NCBI RefSeq assembly: GCF_000317245.1
Contig: NZ_AJLJ01000159.1
Location: 1-64,000 of the forward strand
Origin: Fischerella muscicola SAG 1427-1 = PCC 73103
GTDB taxonomy: Bacteria > Cyanobacteriota > Cyanobacteriia > Cyanobacteriales > Nostocaceae
Direction: 5' to 3'
Length of the DNA: 64,000 nucleotides
The notes beneath the pieces were generated by a model. That model made no database searches. It saw nothing but the letters and a program-made list of their open reading frames with translations, and was not told the DNA's origin. Of this stretch, positions 18,946 to 28,976 are shown piece by piece; positions within the stretch are counted from its first letter, which is position 1, and every line of letters starts with the position of its first letter. A program made the position numbers and the translations under genes.

Positions 18946-19602
18946 TTAAACTTTGGCAGAACGTTTTGATTCTAAATAGGCAAACACTGACTTATCTCCA
19001 ATATCTGCTGGAATTGCTTGTACTGTCTTCCGTATAGCAAAAACTACAAATAAAATTGCCCAAATTCCTAACAAAAGCTGTTCTAACTGTATTGGCAATA
19101 TACCAACTAAATGTCCAAGCAACAGTAAAGGTACGACGGGAGTTAATAATTTTGTTTCCAGACGATTGAAACAAAATGCTTCTTTAAAATAAATACCAGT
19201 CAAAGCTGCGAAGGTAAAACCAACACCCAATAATGTTAATGGTTGAGTGTAAATAGTAAGAGCTAAAGGCTCACTATTTGTAATTGCCAAAATAATTGCG
19301 GATATACTACCAATGAGCCAAAAAACTTGTAAAGCTCGGTGCAATTCCACCATGTAAATATGAATGGTAAGTAAGCTAATACCAAGTCCTAGACTGAAAC
19401 AGGTGTATAAAGGTGTTAGTAATTTAAAAGTAGTGGGATTAGGATTCAACAATACTAAAGCACTGCCTACAGCAAAGCAAATTGCAGCTAGCATTAACCC
19501 ACTACGGTAAATAATCACACCTTTGCGATCGCTCTCAGTAATCGTAAATTCGCCAAATTGACCTTGATAAACTTCTGGTGCTGATATTGTTTGAGTAGTC
19601 AT
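18946..19602 (-). CDS. DUF2301-type integral membrane protein
   Basis: A 218-residue polytopic membrane protein with about six or seven hydrophobic segments. The soluble N-terminus YQGQFGEFTITESDRKGVIIYRSG and the last-loop region GIYFKEAFCFNRLETK agree with the cyanobacterial DUF2301 membrane family as I recall it. The C-terminal tail is charged (DIGDKSVFAYLESKRSAKV). Function unknown. The upstream DNA (19617-19645) consists of TTTTGGA repeats. Confidence 0.7.
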   Translation of the reverse strand: MTTQTISAPEVYQGQFGEFTITESDRKGVIIYRSGLMLAAICFAVGSALVLLNPNPTTFKLLTPLYTCFSLGLGISLLTIHIYMVELHRALQVFWLIGSISAIILAITNSEPLALTIYTQPLTLLGVGFTFAALTGIYFKEAFCFNRLETKLLTPVVPLLLLGHLVGILPIQLEQLLLGIWAILFVVFAIRKTVQAIPADIGDKSVFAYLESKRSAKV

Positions 19603-19616
19603 AAGTCATCCTCTAA

Positions 19617-19646
19617 CAGGATTTTGGATTTTGGATTTTGGATTGC
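19617..19646. repeat. TTTTGGA heptamer tandem repeat
   Basis: About four copies of GGATTTT lie directly upstream of the DUF2301 gene start. The same heptamer type is found at 5607, 54717 and 56838. Confidence 0.6.
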
Positions 19647-19717
19647 TCCCCAGGATTTATCCAAGGGCTTTAGTTATTCTCCCTATCTTCCATATTTACC
19701 GCATCCCCCATCTGTTT

Positions 19718-20527
19718 CTAATCACTATCGATCACTACTTGTATGGTATCTCCCAAATTCATCTGCAACAGTGATCGCGCATTACCAGTATTGATAGCCA
19801 ATTCTACCCAACCGTGACTACCAACGAGGGCGATCGCATCGCCAATTTTCCCATCTCCATAAGTTTTACGTCCTGGTATGATTTTGTCACCCACAAGTAC
19901 GCCCCAACTTTTGTTTTGTATGTAAGTTCCAGGAATATTGCTGACTAGGTTACCAAAATGATCAATATATTGAATACAACCTATGATCATATTCTCGCTT
20001 TGAGTGCATTTGGCTATCTCTAGCTTGACTAAGCTTTCTGGATTGATTTGTGTTCCTAGCTGTTGCAGAGGAACACCACAAGCTAGATGCGCCCCTACTG
20101 GAGCAAAAATATCTCGACCATGAAATGTGCTGCTAGCATTTGGAATGCGCCAGTAATTATGATTTGTTAGTTCTACTGCTGCGACAGCAGGACTTTGACT
20201 CAACACTCCACTAAATAAGCCATTGTCTGGCCCAACTAAGAATCCATGGGCAAATTTTACAGCGATCGCCCTTCTTTTTCCCCCCACACCCGGATCTACT
20301 ACTGCTATATGTACGGTTCCTACAGGAAAGTAAAGATAAGCATCCATGAGACAAAACCTAGCAGCAGCAATATTTTGCGGCGGAATCTGGTGTGTTAAGT
20401 CTACTACCTTTACTTGGGGGTTAATTTGGGCGATCGCTCCCTTCATCACACCTACATACACATCGCGATCGCCGAAATCAGTGAGTAAAGTCAGCAGTGA
20501 TTGTGGATTTTGTTGCTTATCGAACAT
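19718..20527 (-). CDS. S-adenosylmethionine hydroxide adenosyltransferase (DUF62 family)
   Basis: A 269-residue protein. The family pattern is complete: LLTDFGDRDVYVGVMKGAI near the N-terminus, VKVVDLTHQIPPQNI, VGTVHIAVVDPGVGGKRRAI, VGPDNGLFS and STFHGRDIFAPVGAHLA, followed by a C-terminal barrel (LVSNIPG, AINTGNARSLLQMNLGDTI). Members hydrolyse SAM to adenosine and methionine using a water activated by an Asp-Arg-His set; fluorinases and chlorinases are relatives but have distinct loop insertions not apparent here. Physiological role in cyanobacteria is unclear. Monocistronic. Confidence 0.85.
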   Translation of the reverse strand: MFDKQQNPQSLLTLLTDFGDRDVYVGVMKGAIAQINPQVKVVDLTHQIPPQNIAAARFCLMDAYLYFPVGTVHIAVVDPGVGGKRRAIAVKFAHGFLVGPDNGLFSGVLSQSPAVAAVELTNHNYWRIPNASSTFHGRDIFAPVGAHLACGVPLQQLGTQINPESLVKLEIAKCTQSENMIIGCIQYIDHFGNLVSNIPGTYIQNKSWGVLVGDKIIPGRKTYGDGKIGDAIALVGSHGWVELAINTGNARSLLQMNLGDTIQVVIDSD

Positions 20528-20646
20528 GTGATCTCATTTGCTTTATATGACTAAGTTTGATTTTTCTGTAACATATGCAACTAAAATTTTGATATGTTAT
20601 GATCACAAGACATAAGGAAATGATGATTTAGACCAAAGTAATTTCT

Positions 20647-20802
20647 ATGATTACAAGCAGAACAGAAGTAATTAAAAAAGCACGGGAAGCTCACAGAGAA
20701 AGCATTAGAAGAAGTTTGCAGCATCGCTTGGAAGTAGCTAGAGCTAACGGTGATCAAAACCTCATTCGTCAGCTAGAGGCAGAAATGAAATATTTCAGTT
20801 AA
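20647..20802 (+). CDS. Small basic helical protein, 51 aa
   Basis: The ATG at 20647 opens a 51-residue frame (MITSRTEVIKKAREAHRESI...), predicted to be one or two charged helices, rich in Arg, Glu and Gln and without Cys or membrane segment. A good terminator hairpin ends the unit 50 bases later, which supports a real short gene. No clear Shine-Dalgarno is present. Function unknown. Confidence 0.6.
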   Translation: MITSRTEVIKKAREAHRESIRRSLQHRLEVARANGDQNLIRQLEAEMKYFS

Positions 20803-20851
20803 ACCTTAAAGTTTACAGCACATAGGTTGTTCATAGTTCTGTTGTGTTTCT

Positions 20852-20876
20852 GCCTGCTGTTTTAGCAGGCTTTCTT
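20852..20876 (+). terminator. Terminator of the 51-aa gene
   Basis: GCCTGCT (20852-20858) pairs with AGCAGGC (20864-20870), followed by TTTCTTATCTT. Confidence 0.75.
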
Positions 20877-21413
20877 ATCTTAAGTTTGTAGTGAGGACTT
20901 TAGTCTTCAGAATCAGCGCTAGAACTGATTACTACGGACAAAAAGTGACACCAGCGTCAGTCATAAACAATATGTGCAATATATTAATTTTTGTAAAACT
21001 TAGCTAATGGCAATATTTTTGGTATTCTCCGATTAGTTAGATTTTTGAATAAGTATTATTGCTCAGTTAAAAAATATTTAGTAAAAATTGGGTCAATCCT
21101 AGTAGCTGCAAATATTGTGGATATTAATACGCTGTATATTAGTTTCTGATGACTGCTGTGTGCTGATAAAGCAAATAGCTATCAGTTAAAGGAACAAGTA
21201 AATGTCTAATGGGTAGATCTTTGTAGGGTTTAACCTTCATTCTTCCCTTGTAGTAGGATAAAGTCAAAGCGGACAAAGACATATAAGCCCCTGGGCTAAG
21301 TTAGCGAGCTTTGTTACAAAACTTTATCTATTCCACAGGAAACTACTCAAAAGGTCTTTACAACCTTTCACTAAGCGCTACTAGCTAAAAACTTTTTATT
21401 TCGGTTTGATGGA
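20877..21413. other. Upstream region of psbU
   Basis: Just after the terminator, 20886-20934 is a weak palindromic repeat (GTAGTGAGGACTTTAGTC ... GATTACTAC), a type common in cyanobacterial spacers. The remaining bases are the psbU leader; I recognise no riboswitch or upstream gene. The promoter could not be fixed by eye. Confidence 0.35.
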
Positions 21414-21422
21414 AAGAGGTGG
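21414..21422 (+). promoter_or_regulatory. Ribosome binding site that decides the psbU start
   Basis: AAGAGGTGG lies 7 bases before GTG 21430. Frame-internal starts further upstream (TTG 21406, ATG 21409) would put this site inside the coding region. Confidence 0.55.
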
Positions 21423-21429
21423 AAAAATC

Positions 21430-21855
21430 GTGAAAAAATTGGTGCGTTTATTAACAGTCTTTAGTTTTTTGTTGGTAGGATGCTTGGCATGGTTAGGTAC
21501 GCCTCAGATAGCCCAAGCTAGCAATTTTAACAGTTTTGCTTTACCATCGGTTTCTGTTTTAGCCTTGCAGAATCCAGCAGATGCAAAGCTTGCAGATGTA
21601 TATGGCAACAGAATTGATTTAAACAACACCAATGTGCGGGCTTTTCAGAAATACCCCGGCTTGTATCCTACCCTCGCAGGCAAAATTATCAAATATGCTC
21701 CTTACAATGAGGTAGAGGATGTATTAAAGATTGAAGGATTGAGTGAGCGTCAAAAACAAATCCTGCAAGCTAACCTAGATCACTTCAAAGTTACAGAAGT
21801 AGAACCAGTCTACACCGAAGGATTTGACCGTTATAACAACGGAATTTATAGATAA
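21430..21855 (+). CDS. psbU: Photosystem II 12 kDa extrinsic protein PsbU
   Basis: From GTG 21430 the product has 141 residues and begins [17 protein letters not shown], the expected start of a Nostocales PsbU. A signal peptide runs to about residue 32 (PQIAQA|S), for export to the thylakoid lumen. The mature part contains [25 protein letters not shown] and the helix-hairpin-helix-like [21 protein letters not shown], ending DRYNNGIYR. PsbU binds the lumenal face of PSII and stabilises the oxygen-evolving cluster together with PsbO and PsbV. A strong terminator follows. An upstream ATG (21409) is in frame but less likely. Confidence 0.95.
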   Translation: MKKLVRLLTVFSFLLVGCLAWLGTPQIAQASNFNSFALPSVSVLALQNPADAKLADVYGNRIDLNNTNVRAFQKYPGLYPTLAGKIIKYAPYNEVEDVLKIEGLSERQKQILQANLDHFKVTEVEPVYTEGFDRYNNGIYR

Positions 21856-21893
21856 GACATAACCGTAAATACGGTTATTTGCTATAAAACAGT

Positions 21894-21930
21894 ATCCCAC
21901 TCCTTTTTCTAGGGAGTGGGATTTTTATAT
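21894..21930 (+). terminator. psbU terminator
   Basis: ATCCCACTCC pairs with GGAGTGGGAT (arms 21894-21903 and 21913-21922) and is followed by a T-rich tail. Confidence 0.85.
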
Positions 21931-22128
21931 TTTTGCAAACAAGGAAGACAAGGGGGACACGGGGGGCACGGGAGAAAAGTTACACTGTATGAGCGCAACT
22001 TCGTGTGAGTGCAAAATAATCCTTCAGACATACAGAAATTTCAGGTAAACCAGATTTTGGAAAGATGAATCTGTACCCTTATTCTTTTTAGACTGTTTGC
22101 AGAACAAAATAATAAGGAGCTAAAATTC

Positions 22129-22329
22129 ATGTCTGCTGAAGGAAACAAGAAAGAAACTACACCATCTAATTCTGGAGCTGCTTCTGGTGGTTATCAAACC
22201 CCGATTGAAGAAGATATCCGCAAAACTGGTAACGCTGCTCAATCTGATGCTAAACAATCAGCTACACCAGAAGCACCAGGAGAAGATACTGTAGCAGGTA
22301 GCCCCAATCAAGGTACAGAGTCTCGTTAA
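22129..22329 (+). CDS. Small hydrophilic, probably disordered protein, 66 aa
   Basis: Starts at ATG 22129 with a good ribosome binding site (AAGGAGCTAAAATTC). The product is rich in Ser, Gly, Thr, Pro, Ala and acidic residues (MSAEGNKKETTPSNSGAASG..., ...GSPNQGTESR), lacks hydrophobic segments and Cys, and is likely unfolded. It has its own terminator. It resembles no family I know; low-complexity stress-type proteins are one possibility. Confidence 0.65.
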   Translation: MSAEGNKKETTPSNSGAASGGYQTPIEEDIRKTGNAAQSDAKQSATPEAPGEDTVAGSPNQGTESR

Positions 22330-22399
22330 TTGCTTGAGGCTATCTTCAAAAGCTAACCCGTGGGGTCATCACTAGATGAGTGCGTTAGCAAAAGTTATT

Positions 22400-22452
22400 G
22401 AGTGGAGTTGTGTCTATCGAAGACACGCTTTCCACTCTATTTTTATTTTTGT
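22400..22452 (+). terminator. Terminator of the 66-aa gene
   Basis: A two-part hairpin, GAGTGGA with TCCACTC outside and GTGTCT with AGACAC inside, followed by TATTTTTATTTTT. Confidence 0.85.
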
Positions 22453-22573
22453 TGATATTTTCAGAGATTCTCTAAACTTAAAAATTTTTTGATACAAGAA
22501 AAGTGTTAATAATTTATCTGAAAAAAAGAGGTTGCTTATATATCAATAAATATCATTCTATACTCCAAAAATT

Positions 22574-23119
22574 ATGCAACCGAGAGTTTGGGCTTGTAGC
22601 ATTGGATTGGCTTTGTCTTGGCTGATATCACCAGTTATGGGTGTAGAAGCACTCAAGCTTCCCAGTAGACAAGCACAGAATTCTACAACTGTTAAACCAA
22701 TTATTGTCAGTAAAGTTGAATTTGGGGTTCTCAGGGTTGAAAAAGATGGAAAAACTACCCTCATCCCTACAAAAAAAGTACCACTTCAAGAGGGAGTTGC
22801 ATATGGCTGGCGAATTCAACTTAAGAACTACCAAGGTGAGGTAACATGGCGAGAAGTCCTTCAGTTGCCAAAACCTCCTGAAAGTTGGGCTACAAGTAAC
22901 ACTGAAAATTTCTCATTGTCACCTGACGGTAGAGCAGCAAATATTCAACGCACAGATAAAATTAAAGATGGTGTGATCAAAAACTCTTGGACGATCGCCA
23001 ATGGTGATCCTATAGGTAAGCATAAGATAGAAGTTTATATTGGCGATCGCCGTATTGCTACTTTTGAGTTTGAGGTACTTCCTCCCATCAGACCACAAAA
23101 GCCAACTCCAAAAGCATAA
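22574..23119 (+). CDS. Secreted beta-rich protein of unknown function upstream of nuiA
   Basis: A 181-residue product with a signal peptide (MQPRVWACSIGLALSWLISPVMG). The mature part reads as a beta-sandwich-like domain: VEFGVLRVEKDGKTTLIPTKKVPLQ, YGWRIQLKNYQGEVTWREVLQLP, then NSWTIANGDPIGKHKIEVYIGDRRIATFEFEV, reminiscent of Ig/filamin-like folds. The C-terminus is Pro-rich and basic (PIRPQKPTPKA). No catalytic motif seen. It lies 78 bases before nuiA on the same strand and may share its transcript, though the link to the nuclease system is only positional. Confidence 0.65.
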   Translation: MQPRVWACSIGLALSWLISPVMGVEALKLPSRQAQNSTTVKPIIVSKVEFGVLRVEKDGKTTLIPTKKVPLQEGVAYGWRIQLKNYQGEVTWREVLQLPKPPESWATSNTENFSLSPDGRAANIQRTDKIKDGVIKNSWTIANGDPIGKHKIEVYIGDRRIATFEFEVLPPIRPQKPTPKA

Positions 23120-23197
23120 TGGCAAGTTTTAATATGTATACTAGGAAATGTTTTGTATAAGTTCATCAGTCAACAAAAGACTTGGAGAATTGAGTCA

Positions 23198-23602
23198 ATG
23201 AGTAATGCAGAAGTTGCTGCAAAACTTCAAGAAGCTGCTGATGGTTTACTAATGCCCAGTGAATCCGAATATCCTTTTGAATCAGTTCACTGGCAAATTG
23301 CTCAACAAGAACCTTTAAATCCTAATCAAATTTTAGAGTTCACAGATCATTCCTTGGATGTACCAGTAGAAGTGGTAGATGTGGATTATTTGTTTAGAAA
23401 TCTTGCTGTTGAGCAAGAATGGCATGATGACCAACAAAAAGAGGATGTTAAAAAATATAAAAAGCTTGTTGAAACTATCAAAAATAATCTCAGCGACGTT
23501 CAAGTTTACCGTGTTGGAACAATAAACATTGATGTCTATATTGTTGGCAAAACACAGTCAGGTAATTTCGCAGGCTTGTCAACCAAACTGGTAGAAACCT
23601 GA
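23198..23602 (+). CDS. nuiA: Nuclease inhibitor NuiA
   Basis: The start at ATG 23198 gives 134 residues (MSNAEVAAKLQEAADGLLMPSESEYPFE...), close to the length of Anabaena NuiA. It shows the family's conserved stretches: GLLMPSESEYPFE, VDVDYLFRNLAVEQEWHD, and a C-terminus VYRVGTINIDVYIVGKT and GLSTKLVET. NuiA is a cytosolic protein that binds and blocks the sugar-nonspecific nuclease NucA, protecting the cell from its own enzyme. An in-frame start upstream at 23153 would add 15 residues not seen in relatives. The gene faces nucA across a shared terminator. Confidence 0.93.
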   Translation: MSNAEVAAKLQEAADGLLMPSESEYPFESVHWQIAQQEPLNPNQILEFTDHSLDVPVEVVDVDYLFRNLAVEQEWHDDQQKEDVKKYKKLVETIKNNLSDVQVYRVGTINIDVYIVGKTQSGNFAGLSTKLVET

Positions 23603-23633
23603 TAATCAAAGATTAGTAATTAACAAAAATATC

Positions 23634-23665
23634 AACCCGTCTAATATTAAGACGGGTTATTTTTT
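23634..23665. terminator. Bidirectional terminator between nuiA and nucA
   Basis: AACCCGTCT (23634-23642) pairs with AGACGGGTT (23650-23658). T6 follows on the plus strand, and a T-rich tract on the minus strand. Confidence 0.8.
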
Positions 23666-23680
23666 GAGTGCTATTAAATT

Positions 23681-24526
23681 TTACTGATTATCAACTCTAG
23701 CTTCAATTGTGTTTTCAATGATATCCGAAACATTAGAAAACAAGTTGTAACCTGTTCTTGCTTCAATTGTATCTACACTAACTCTGTATGAACGCCAGTC
23801 ATTGAATCTAATCCCTTGGTCATTGGGCATATCGACAGCGATGACTCGTGTATTCACTGTTACACCACTAATTCCAAGTCCAGGTTGATCTAAGACTAGA
23901 ATAGCTTTCCAAACTCTGTCTGGTACTGTAACTCTACCACTTGAAATTGTGCTAGCTCCACCATTAGAACCAGTTCCACCTGAGCCGTATCCACCAGAAA
24001 TGATATATAGTTCTTTTCCCTCGTTAACTACTAAATTTCTACTGTAATTTTCTAAATTCGCCCAAGGCCCTTGATTATTATCAGGAGCTTGAGGGACTAT
24101 ATTTGTCATCAAAAATGTTGCGGAATTGTTCGCAATTGTGTTTGTCCGATCTGCTGAGGGTGTCATATGCCCTCGATCAAATCCACTACCAGTGTAATCA
24201 GAACTGGTGACTCGATAGCAACCACTTGGTAATGTGGTATCAGCACGAAAATCATCCTGGCGAGGTGCGCTCCCTAGCCAAGACGAATTCAATTGCCAAC
24301 TCACCCAGTTTGGTATACCTCTAGTACAGTGGTGTGATGTTGCGTATTGTGACTTAACCAATAAATAGTTACTCAGGCTAGAACTTCCTGCATTGCTAGG
24401 ATTACCCATTATTAAATGCACAGAAGTTTGAGCAGGTGCAGGAGTGGGTAAAGTTGCAAGTAAAATAGTAAGCAAACAAGCAGATGCACAAGAAATCAGG
24501 AAAGTCGAAAACTTCGCTTTCTTCAT
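23681..24526 (-). CDS. nucA: Secreted DNA/RNA non-specific endonuclease NucA
   Basis: A 281-residue protein with a signal peptide (residues 1-32, ...PTPAPAQ). The catalytic motif of the beta-beta-alpha-Me family is intact: GFDRGHMTPSADR with DRGH at 117-120, His120 being the general base; the metal-ligand Asn follows in LMTNIVPQAPDNNQGPW. Other marks are YLLVKSQYATSHH and the Cys pair around residues 67 and 103. Length agrees with Anabaena NucA. It degrades DNA and RNA outside the cytoplasm with Mg or Mn. Convergent with its inhibitor gene nuiA. Confidence 0.95.
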   Translation of the reverse strand: MKKAKFSTFLISCASACLLTILLATLPTPAPAQTSVHLIMGNPSNAGSSSLSNYLLVKSQYATSHHCTRGIPNWVSWQLNSSWLGSAPRQDDFRADTTLPSGCYRVTSSDYTGSGFDRGHMTPSADRTNTIANNSATFLMTNIVPQAPDNNQGPWANLENYSRNLVVNEGKELYIISGGYGSGGTGSNGGASTISSGRVTVPDRVWKAILVLDQPGLGISGVTVNTRVIAVDMPNDQGIRFNDWRSYRVSVDTIEARTGYNLFSNVSDIIENTIEARVDNQ

Positions 24527-24785
24527 AATTATCTACTTGAGATTGTAATTATGTTTAAATTTTTATCTCACGAGAGAGAATAAACTTTACAAATTAATTC
24601 TGAGTTAAATTAAAAATAAATATTAGTTAATTAAAATCTGAAATTAGAAAATTTATGTCTAAGTAAATACTATTTTGCTTGTATAAAATTCTTCAGTTAA
24701 CAGCATTTGAAAATTTTTATTTTAGATGAAATTATTTCACCAAAATTCATCTGTTTGGAGCGATCGCTCCCCTTGGCACTTCACA

Positions 24786-24815
24786 ACAAAAAACCTCGGT
24801 GTTAACTACCGAGGT
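24786..24815 (-). terminator. Terminator of the Psb34-like gene
   Basis: On the minus strand ACCTCGGT pairs with ACCGAGGT (24793-24800 and 24808-24815) and is followed by TTTTTTG. Confidence 0.8.
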
Positions 24816-24865
24816 AAAAGAGAAGTACGAATGACGATAAGAGATATGGCGAGAAATAAAAAATC

Positions 24866-25036
24866 TTAACTAACGCTAAAACCAACCAAAATTAGAGTAG
24901 TAACAATCAAAGAAGCAAAAACAGCTTGGATAACGTATTTGCGTTGTTCCCAAATTGCAGGGTACTCGGCGTAGTACATTTTGGGTTCAGTTGCATAGTT
25001 ATTGAGAACGCCGTCTTCATTAACAGTAGTATACAT
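24866..25036 (-). CDS. Small one-helix membrane protein, Psb34/HLIP-like
   Basis: A 56-residue frame (MYTTVNEDGVLNNYATEPKM...) with a soluble N-terminal half and one C-terminal membrane helix (YVIQAVFASLIVTTLILVGF). This is the layout of the HLIP-like small proteins of cyanobacteria, and the N-terminal segment VNEDGVLNNYATEPK agrees with what I recall of Psb34, a photosystem II assembly factor that competes with HLIPs on CP47. The canonical chlorophyll-binding ExxNxR motif is not present. AGGAAAC precedes the ATG at a good distance, and a terminator ends the unit. Confidence 0.75.
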   Translation of the reverse strand: MYTTVNEDGVLNNYATEPKMYYAEYPAIWEQRKYVIQAVFASLIVTTLILVGFSVS

Positions 25037-25448
25037 AGCTTGTTTCCTGTATTTGTTATCTTATGTAAATAAATATAACAATATTGTTACAAATGGTCAA
25101 TATGAATTGACAAAAAAAGATTGATAACCTTTATAAGACTCACTTATCAGGGATGGAGACGATAAGCCTCCGGTACGCTACGCGATCGCAATTATCCAAA
25201 CAAGTAGCGATAAGCCTTCGGCATGGCTTCGCTTACCGCACTCTGAGAAGTTTCTCAACATCATTTCCACTTTTCCGAAATCAGCAAGTGGGCTGTGGTA
25301 GTAATTAAAGAACAAGCAACTATAACTAATCTCTATAAATAAAGCGCGGGGATATACCCCAACAAAAGCCCAGTCTTGTGACCGGGTTTTTGAGTTTGAG
25401 TGCAAGCGATCGCATTAAACGTCCAACTTCGGGTGTTTGCACCCCATA
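25037..25448. other. Intergenic region; possible short RNA with terminator near 25345-25400
   Basis: Bases 25150-25260 carry common cyanobacterial spacer motifs (GATAAGCCTCCGG, GCTTCGCTTACCGC). Near 25344-25358 GGGGATATACCCC forms a hairpin, followed at about 25368-25398 by GCCCAGTC..GACCGGGTTTTT, a terminator-like structure. A TATAAA box sits just upstream. A short plus-strand RNA is possible; nothing identifies it. Confidence 0.3.
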
Positions 25449-25751
25449 TCAAAGAGCAAAATTTCCAAGTGCATCAATACCTACAGTTCTTGAGGCGATA
25501 ATACCAATCAGCACTACCAAACCTAGCGCTCTACGAAAATAATTAACGCCTTGAAATAATTCCAGCCATGCCCAAGTAAACAAAGAGCCATTTGCCAGTA
25601 CGTCTAAACCTGTATTAATTTCGCCTGTTGTAAAAACTAGTTTGAGTAAACTAGCTGTTAACCAGACAATAATTGGTAGATTTGGCATCTGAGCTAAAAC
25701 AATTTTGCCATCACTATCACGGAAGGTTTTATCAAATAATGTATTGTTCAT
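25449..25751 (-). CDS. Small membrane protein, 100 aa, unknown function
   Basis: Two hydrophobic segments (LPIIVWLTASLLKLVFTTG and FRRALGLVVLIGIIASRTV) separated by a loop LFTWAWLELFQGVNY. The N-terminus NNTLFDKTFRDSDGKIVLAQMPNLP looks soluble. The two membrane segments and the protein-like composition suggest a real gene; I do not recognise the family. It is 90 bases downstream of the GlsB-like gene on the same strand, so possibly cotranscribed. Confidence 0.65.
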   Translation of the reverse strand: MNNTLFDKTFRDSDGKIVLAQMPNLPIIVWLTASLLKLVFTTGEINTGLDVLANGSLFTWAWLELFQGVNYFRRALGLVVLIGIIASRTVGIDALGNFAL

Positions 25752-25843
25752 GACTTTGTCTCCAGGCTTACGTACTCAAAACAAAAAAGTAAGGGAAAAA
25801 GTTTTTCCCTTACTCCTTTCCCATTACCCTTGACACCGAAGCT

Positions 25844-26113
25844 TTAGTATGCTCTGCGAGTAAATTGGTAGTACAAAAAGATTGCAATAATCGCACCAAT
25901 CACCGCTACAAACAAACCGGGAATACTAAAACTTGCACTCGTTATTGCCAAAGTTCCCGTTTGCAATAAATTCAGTAAAGATCCTCCGATGATTGCACCT
26001 ACAATTCCCAATAGCATTGTTGCTAGAATGCCACCACTTTGATAACCAGGATAAATTGCTTTAGCGATCGCACCAGCCAATAAACCTAAGACAATCCAAG
26101 CAAGAAGACTCAT
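25844..26113 (-). CDS. GlsB/YeaQ/YmgE-family small membrane protein
   Basis: The frame is open further upstream, but the family start is MSLLAWIVLGLLAGAIAKAIYPG, at ATG 26113, giving 89 residues. Three hydrophobic segments are rich in Gly: AWIVLGLLAGAIAKAI, LLGIVGAIIGGSLLNLL and GLFVAVIGAIIAIFLYYQ. This is the transglycosylase-associated (GlsB/YeaQ/YmgE) family, commonly stress induced; its activity is not established. Confidence 0.88.
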   Translation of the reverse strand: MSLLAWIVLGLLAGAIAKAIYPGYQSGGILATMLLGIVGAIIGGSLLNLLQTGTLAITSASFSIPGLFVAVIGAIIAIFLYYQFTRRAY

Positions 26114-27734
<1,621 letters not shown>

Positions 27735-27908
27735 GAAAAACAGAGTTTGAATAATTTCAAGAATTTGATGGGGCGATCGCTCCATCAAATCTCATCAATT
27801 CTTCGGTTTAAAATCCACCTAACGATTAATAAAGTTAATAACTCTTGAGAGAGTCCCGTAACCATAGAGATTTGTTACAGTTGCCTAGTTGGTGAAAGCC
27901 ATGTAGTT

Positions 27909-28712
27909 TTGATTCTCAATGAGGTTTTGGCGTTGACATCCCAATTGGTTAATCATCGTGTTGATTTAAAAGATTGCAGCATCTTTTATAAGCAAGATGG
28001 GGTAAATTCAAGTTTAACTCCAATCTTATTTCTACATGGTTGGGGAATTTCCACTGAGCCTTATCACGAAATTTTGGAATTACTGGCACAGCACCATTCC
28101 GTAATCGCTCCAGATCTGCCTAGTTTTGCCCGTTCACCCTATCCCCAGGTGATTCCAGACTACGAAAGCTATGCCAAATTTCTACTTTCGTTCCTGGAAG
28201 CTCTCAATCTTAAACAAGTGCATCTAGTGGGACACTCATTAGGTGGAGGAATTGCAATTGCTTTATCTAATCTTTGTCCAGACAAAATCAGAAGTTTGGT
28301 TTTGGTAGATAGTACTGGAGTTCCATCTGCATCCATCCCAGAGATCATACCCCGCAGAGCGATCGAAATGATCGCTCAAGTCTCTATCCCCAAGCTGAAA
28401 TTACAACTGGTTGATATTCCTCAAGTCTTCTCCCATAATTTGTTGTTTAATACTGGCAATGTCATTCAAGCATTGCTACTTTCGTTACAAAAAGATATCA
28501 GACATCTGTTACCGACAATCACAGCTCCGTGTCTATTATTATGGTCAGAAAAAGACCTAACCACACCACTAACTCTTGCTCAGGAAATGGCTGGAATGAT
28601 CCCAAATTCTAAACTAGTTACTGTCGAAGAAGGTTGGCACGAATGGGGACTATGGCATCCTGAAAAATTTACATCAATAGTGCTTGATTTTATTCATCAG
28701 GTTGAACAGTGA
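27909..28712 (+). CDS. Alpha/beta-fold hydrolase
   Basis: A 267-residue protein with oxyanion region ILFLHGWGIS (39-48), nucleophile elbow LVGHSLGGG (Ser110), acid LLLWSEKDLTTPL and His in EEGWHEWGLWHPE. The start codon is TTG 27909; alternatives are near and none is clearly better. Such enzymes may be esterases, epoxide hydrolases or peroxidases; the substrate cannot be told. The position just behind por (174 bases) may be chance, although it is on the same strand. Confidence 0.82.
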   Translation: MILNEVLALTSQLVNHRVDLKDCSIFYKQDGVNSSLTPILFLHGWGISTEPYHEILELLAQHHSVIAPDLPSFARSPYPQVIPDYESYAKFLLSFLEALNLKQVHLVGHSLGGGIAIALSNLCPDKIRSLVLVDSTGVPSASIPEIIPRRAIEMIAQVSIPKLKLQLVDIPQVFSHNLLFNTGNVIQALLLSLQKDIRHLLPTITAPCLLLWSEKDLTTPLTLAQEMAGMIPNSKLVTVEEGWHEWGLWHPEKFTSIVLDFIHQVEQ

Positions 28713-28787
28713 GTAAAAGCGATCGCTTTCACCTAACGCTACACAAAAGAGCGATTGCAGAATTTTTTGGTCTACTGAAAGTAGTTC

Positions 28788-28916
28788 ATACCAATTCCCT
28801 TTAAACGTGAAATATATTTGTGTTGTAGAGACGTGCCAATAGCGCTGTAGCGCATGGCTTCACTAAGGCACGTCTCTACAGGATTTAAATGTATTGTGAT
28901 TAACGTGAAATGGTAT
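28788..28916. repeat. MITE-like element, ATACCA ends with GTAGAGACG hairpin
   Basis: A 129-bp element. The ends ATACCAATT and AATGGTAT are inverted, with TTTAAACGTG and TTAACGTGAAA just inside. The centre is a 13-bp perfect stem, GTAGAGACGTGCC (28825-28837) with 28867-28879. No coding capacity. Confidence 0.6.
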
Positions 28917-28976
28917 CAGTCAAATTTAATTTAAAAATAAAAGCTTAACTAGATTTTACTGAATATTAGGAATTCG

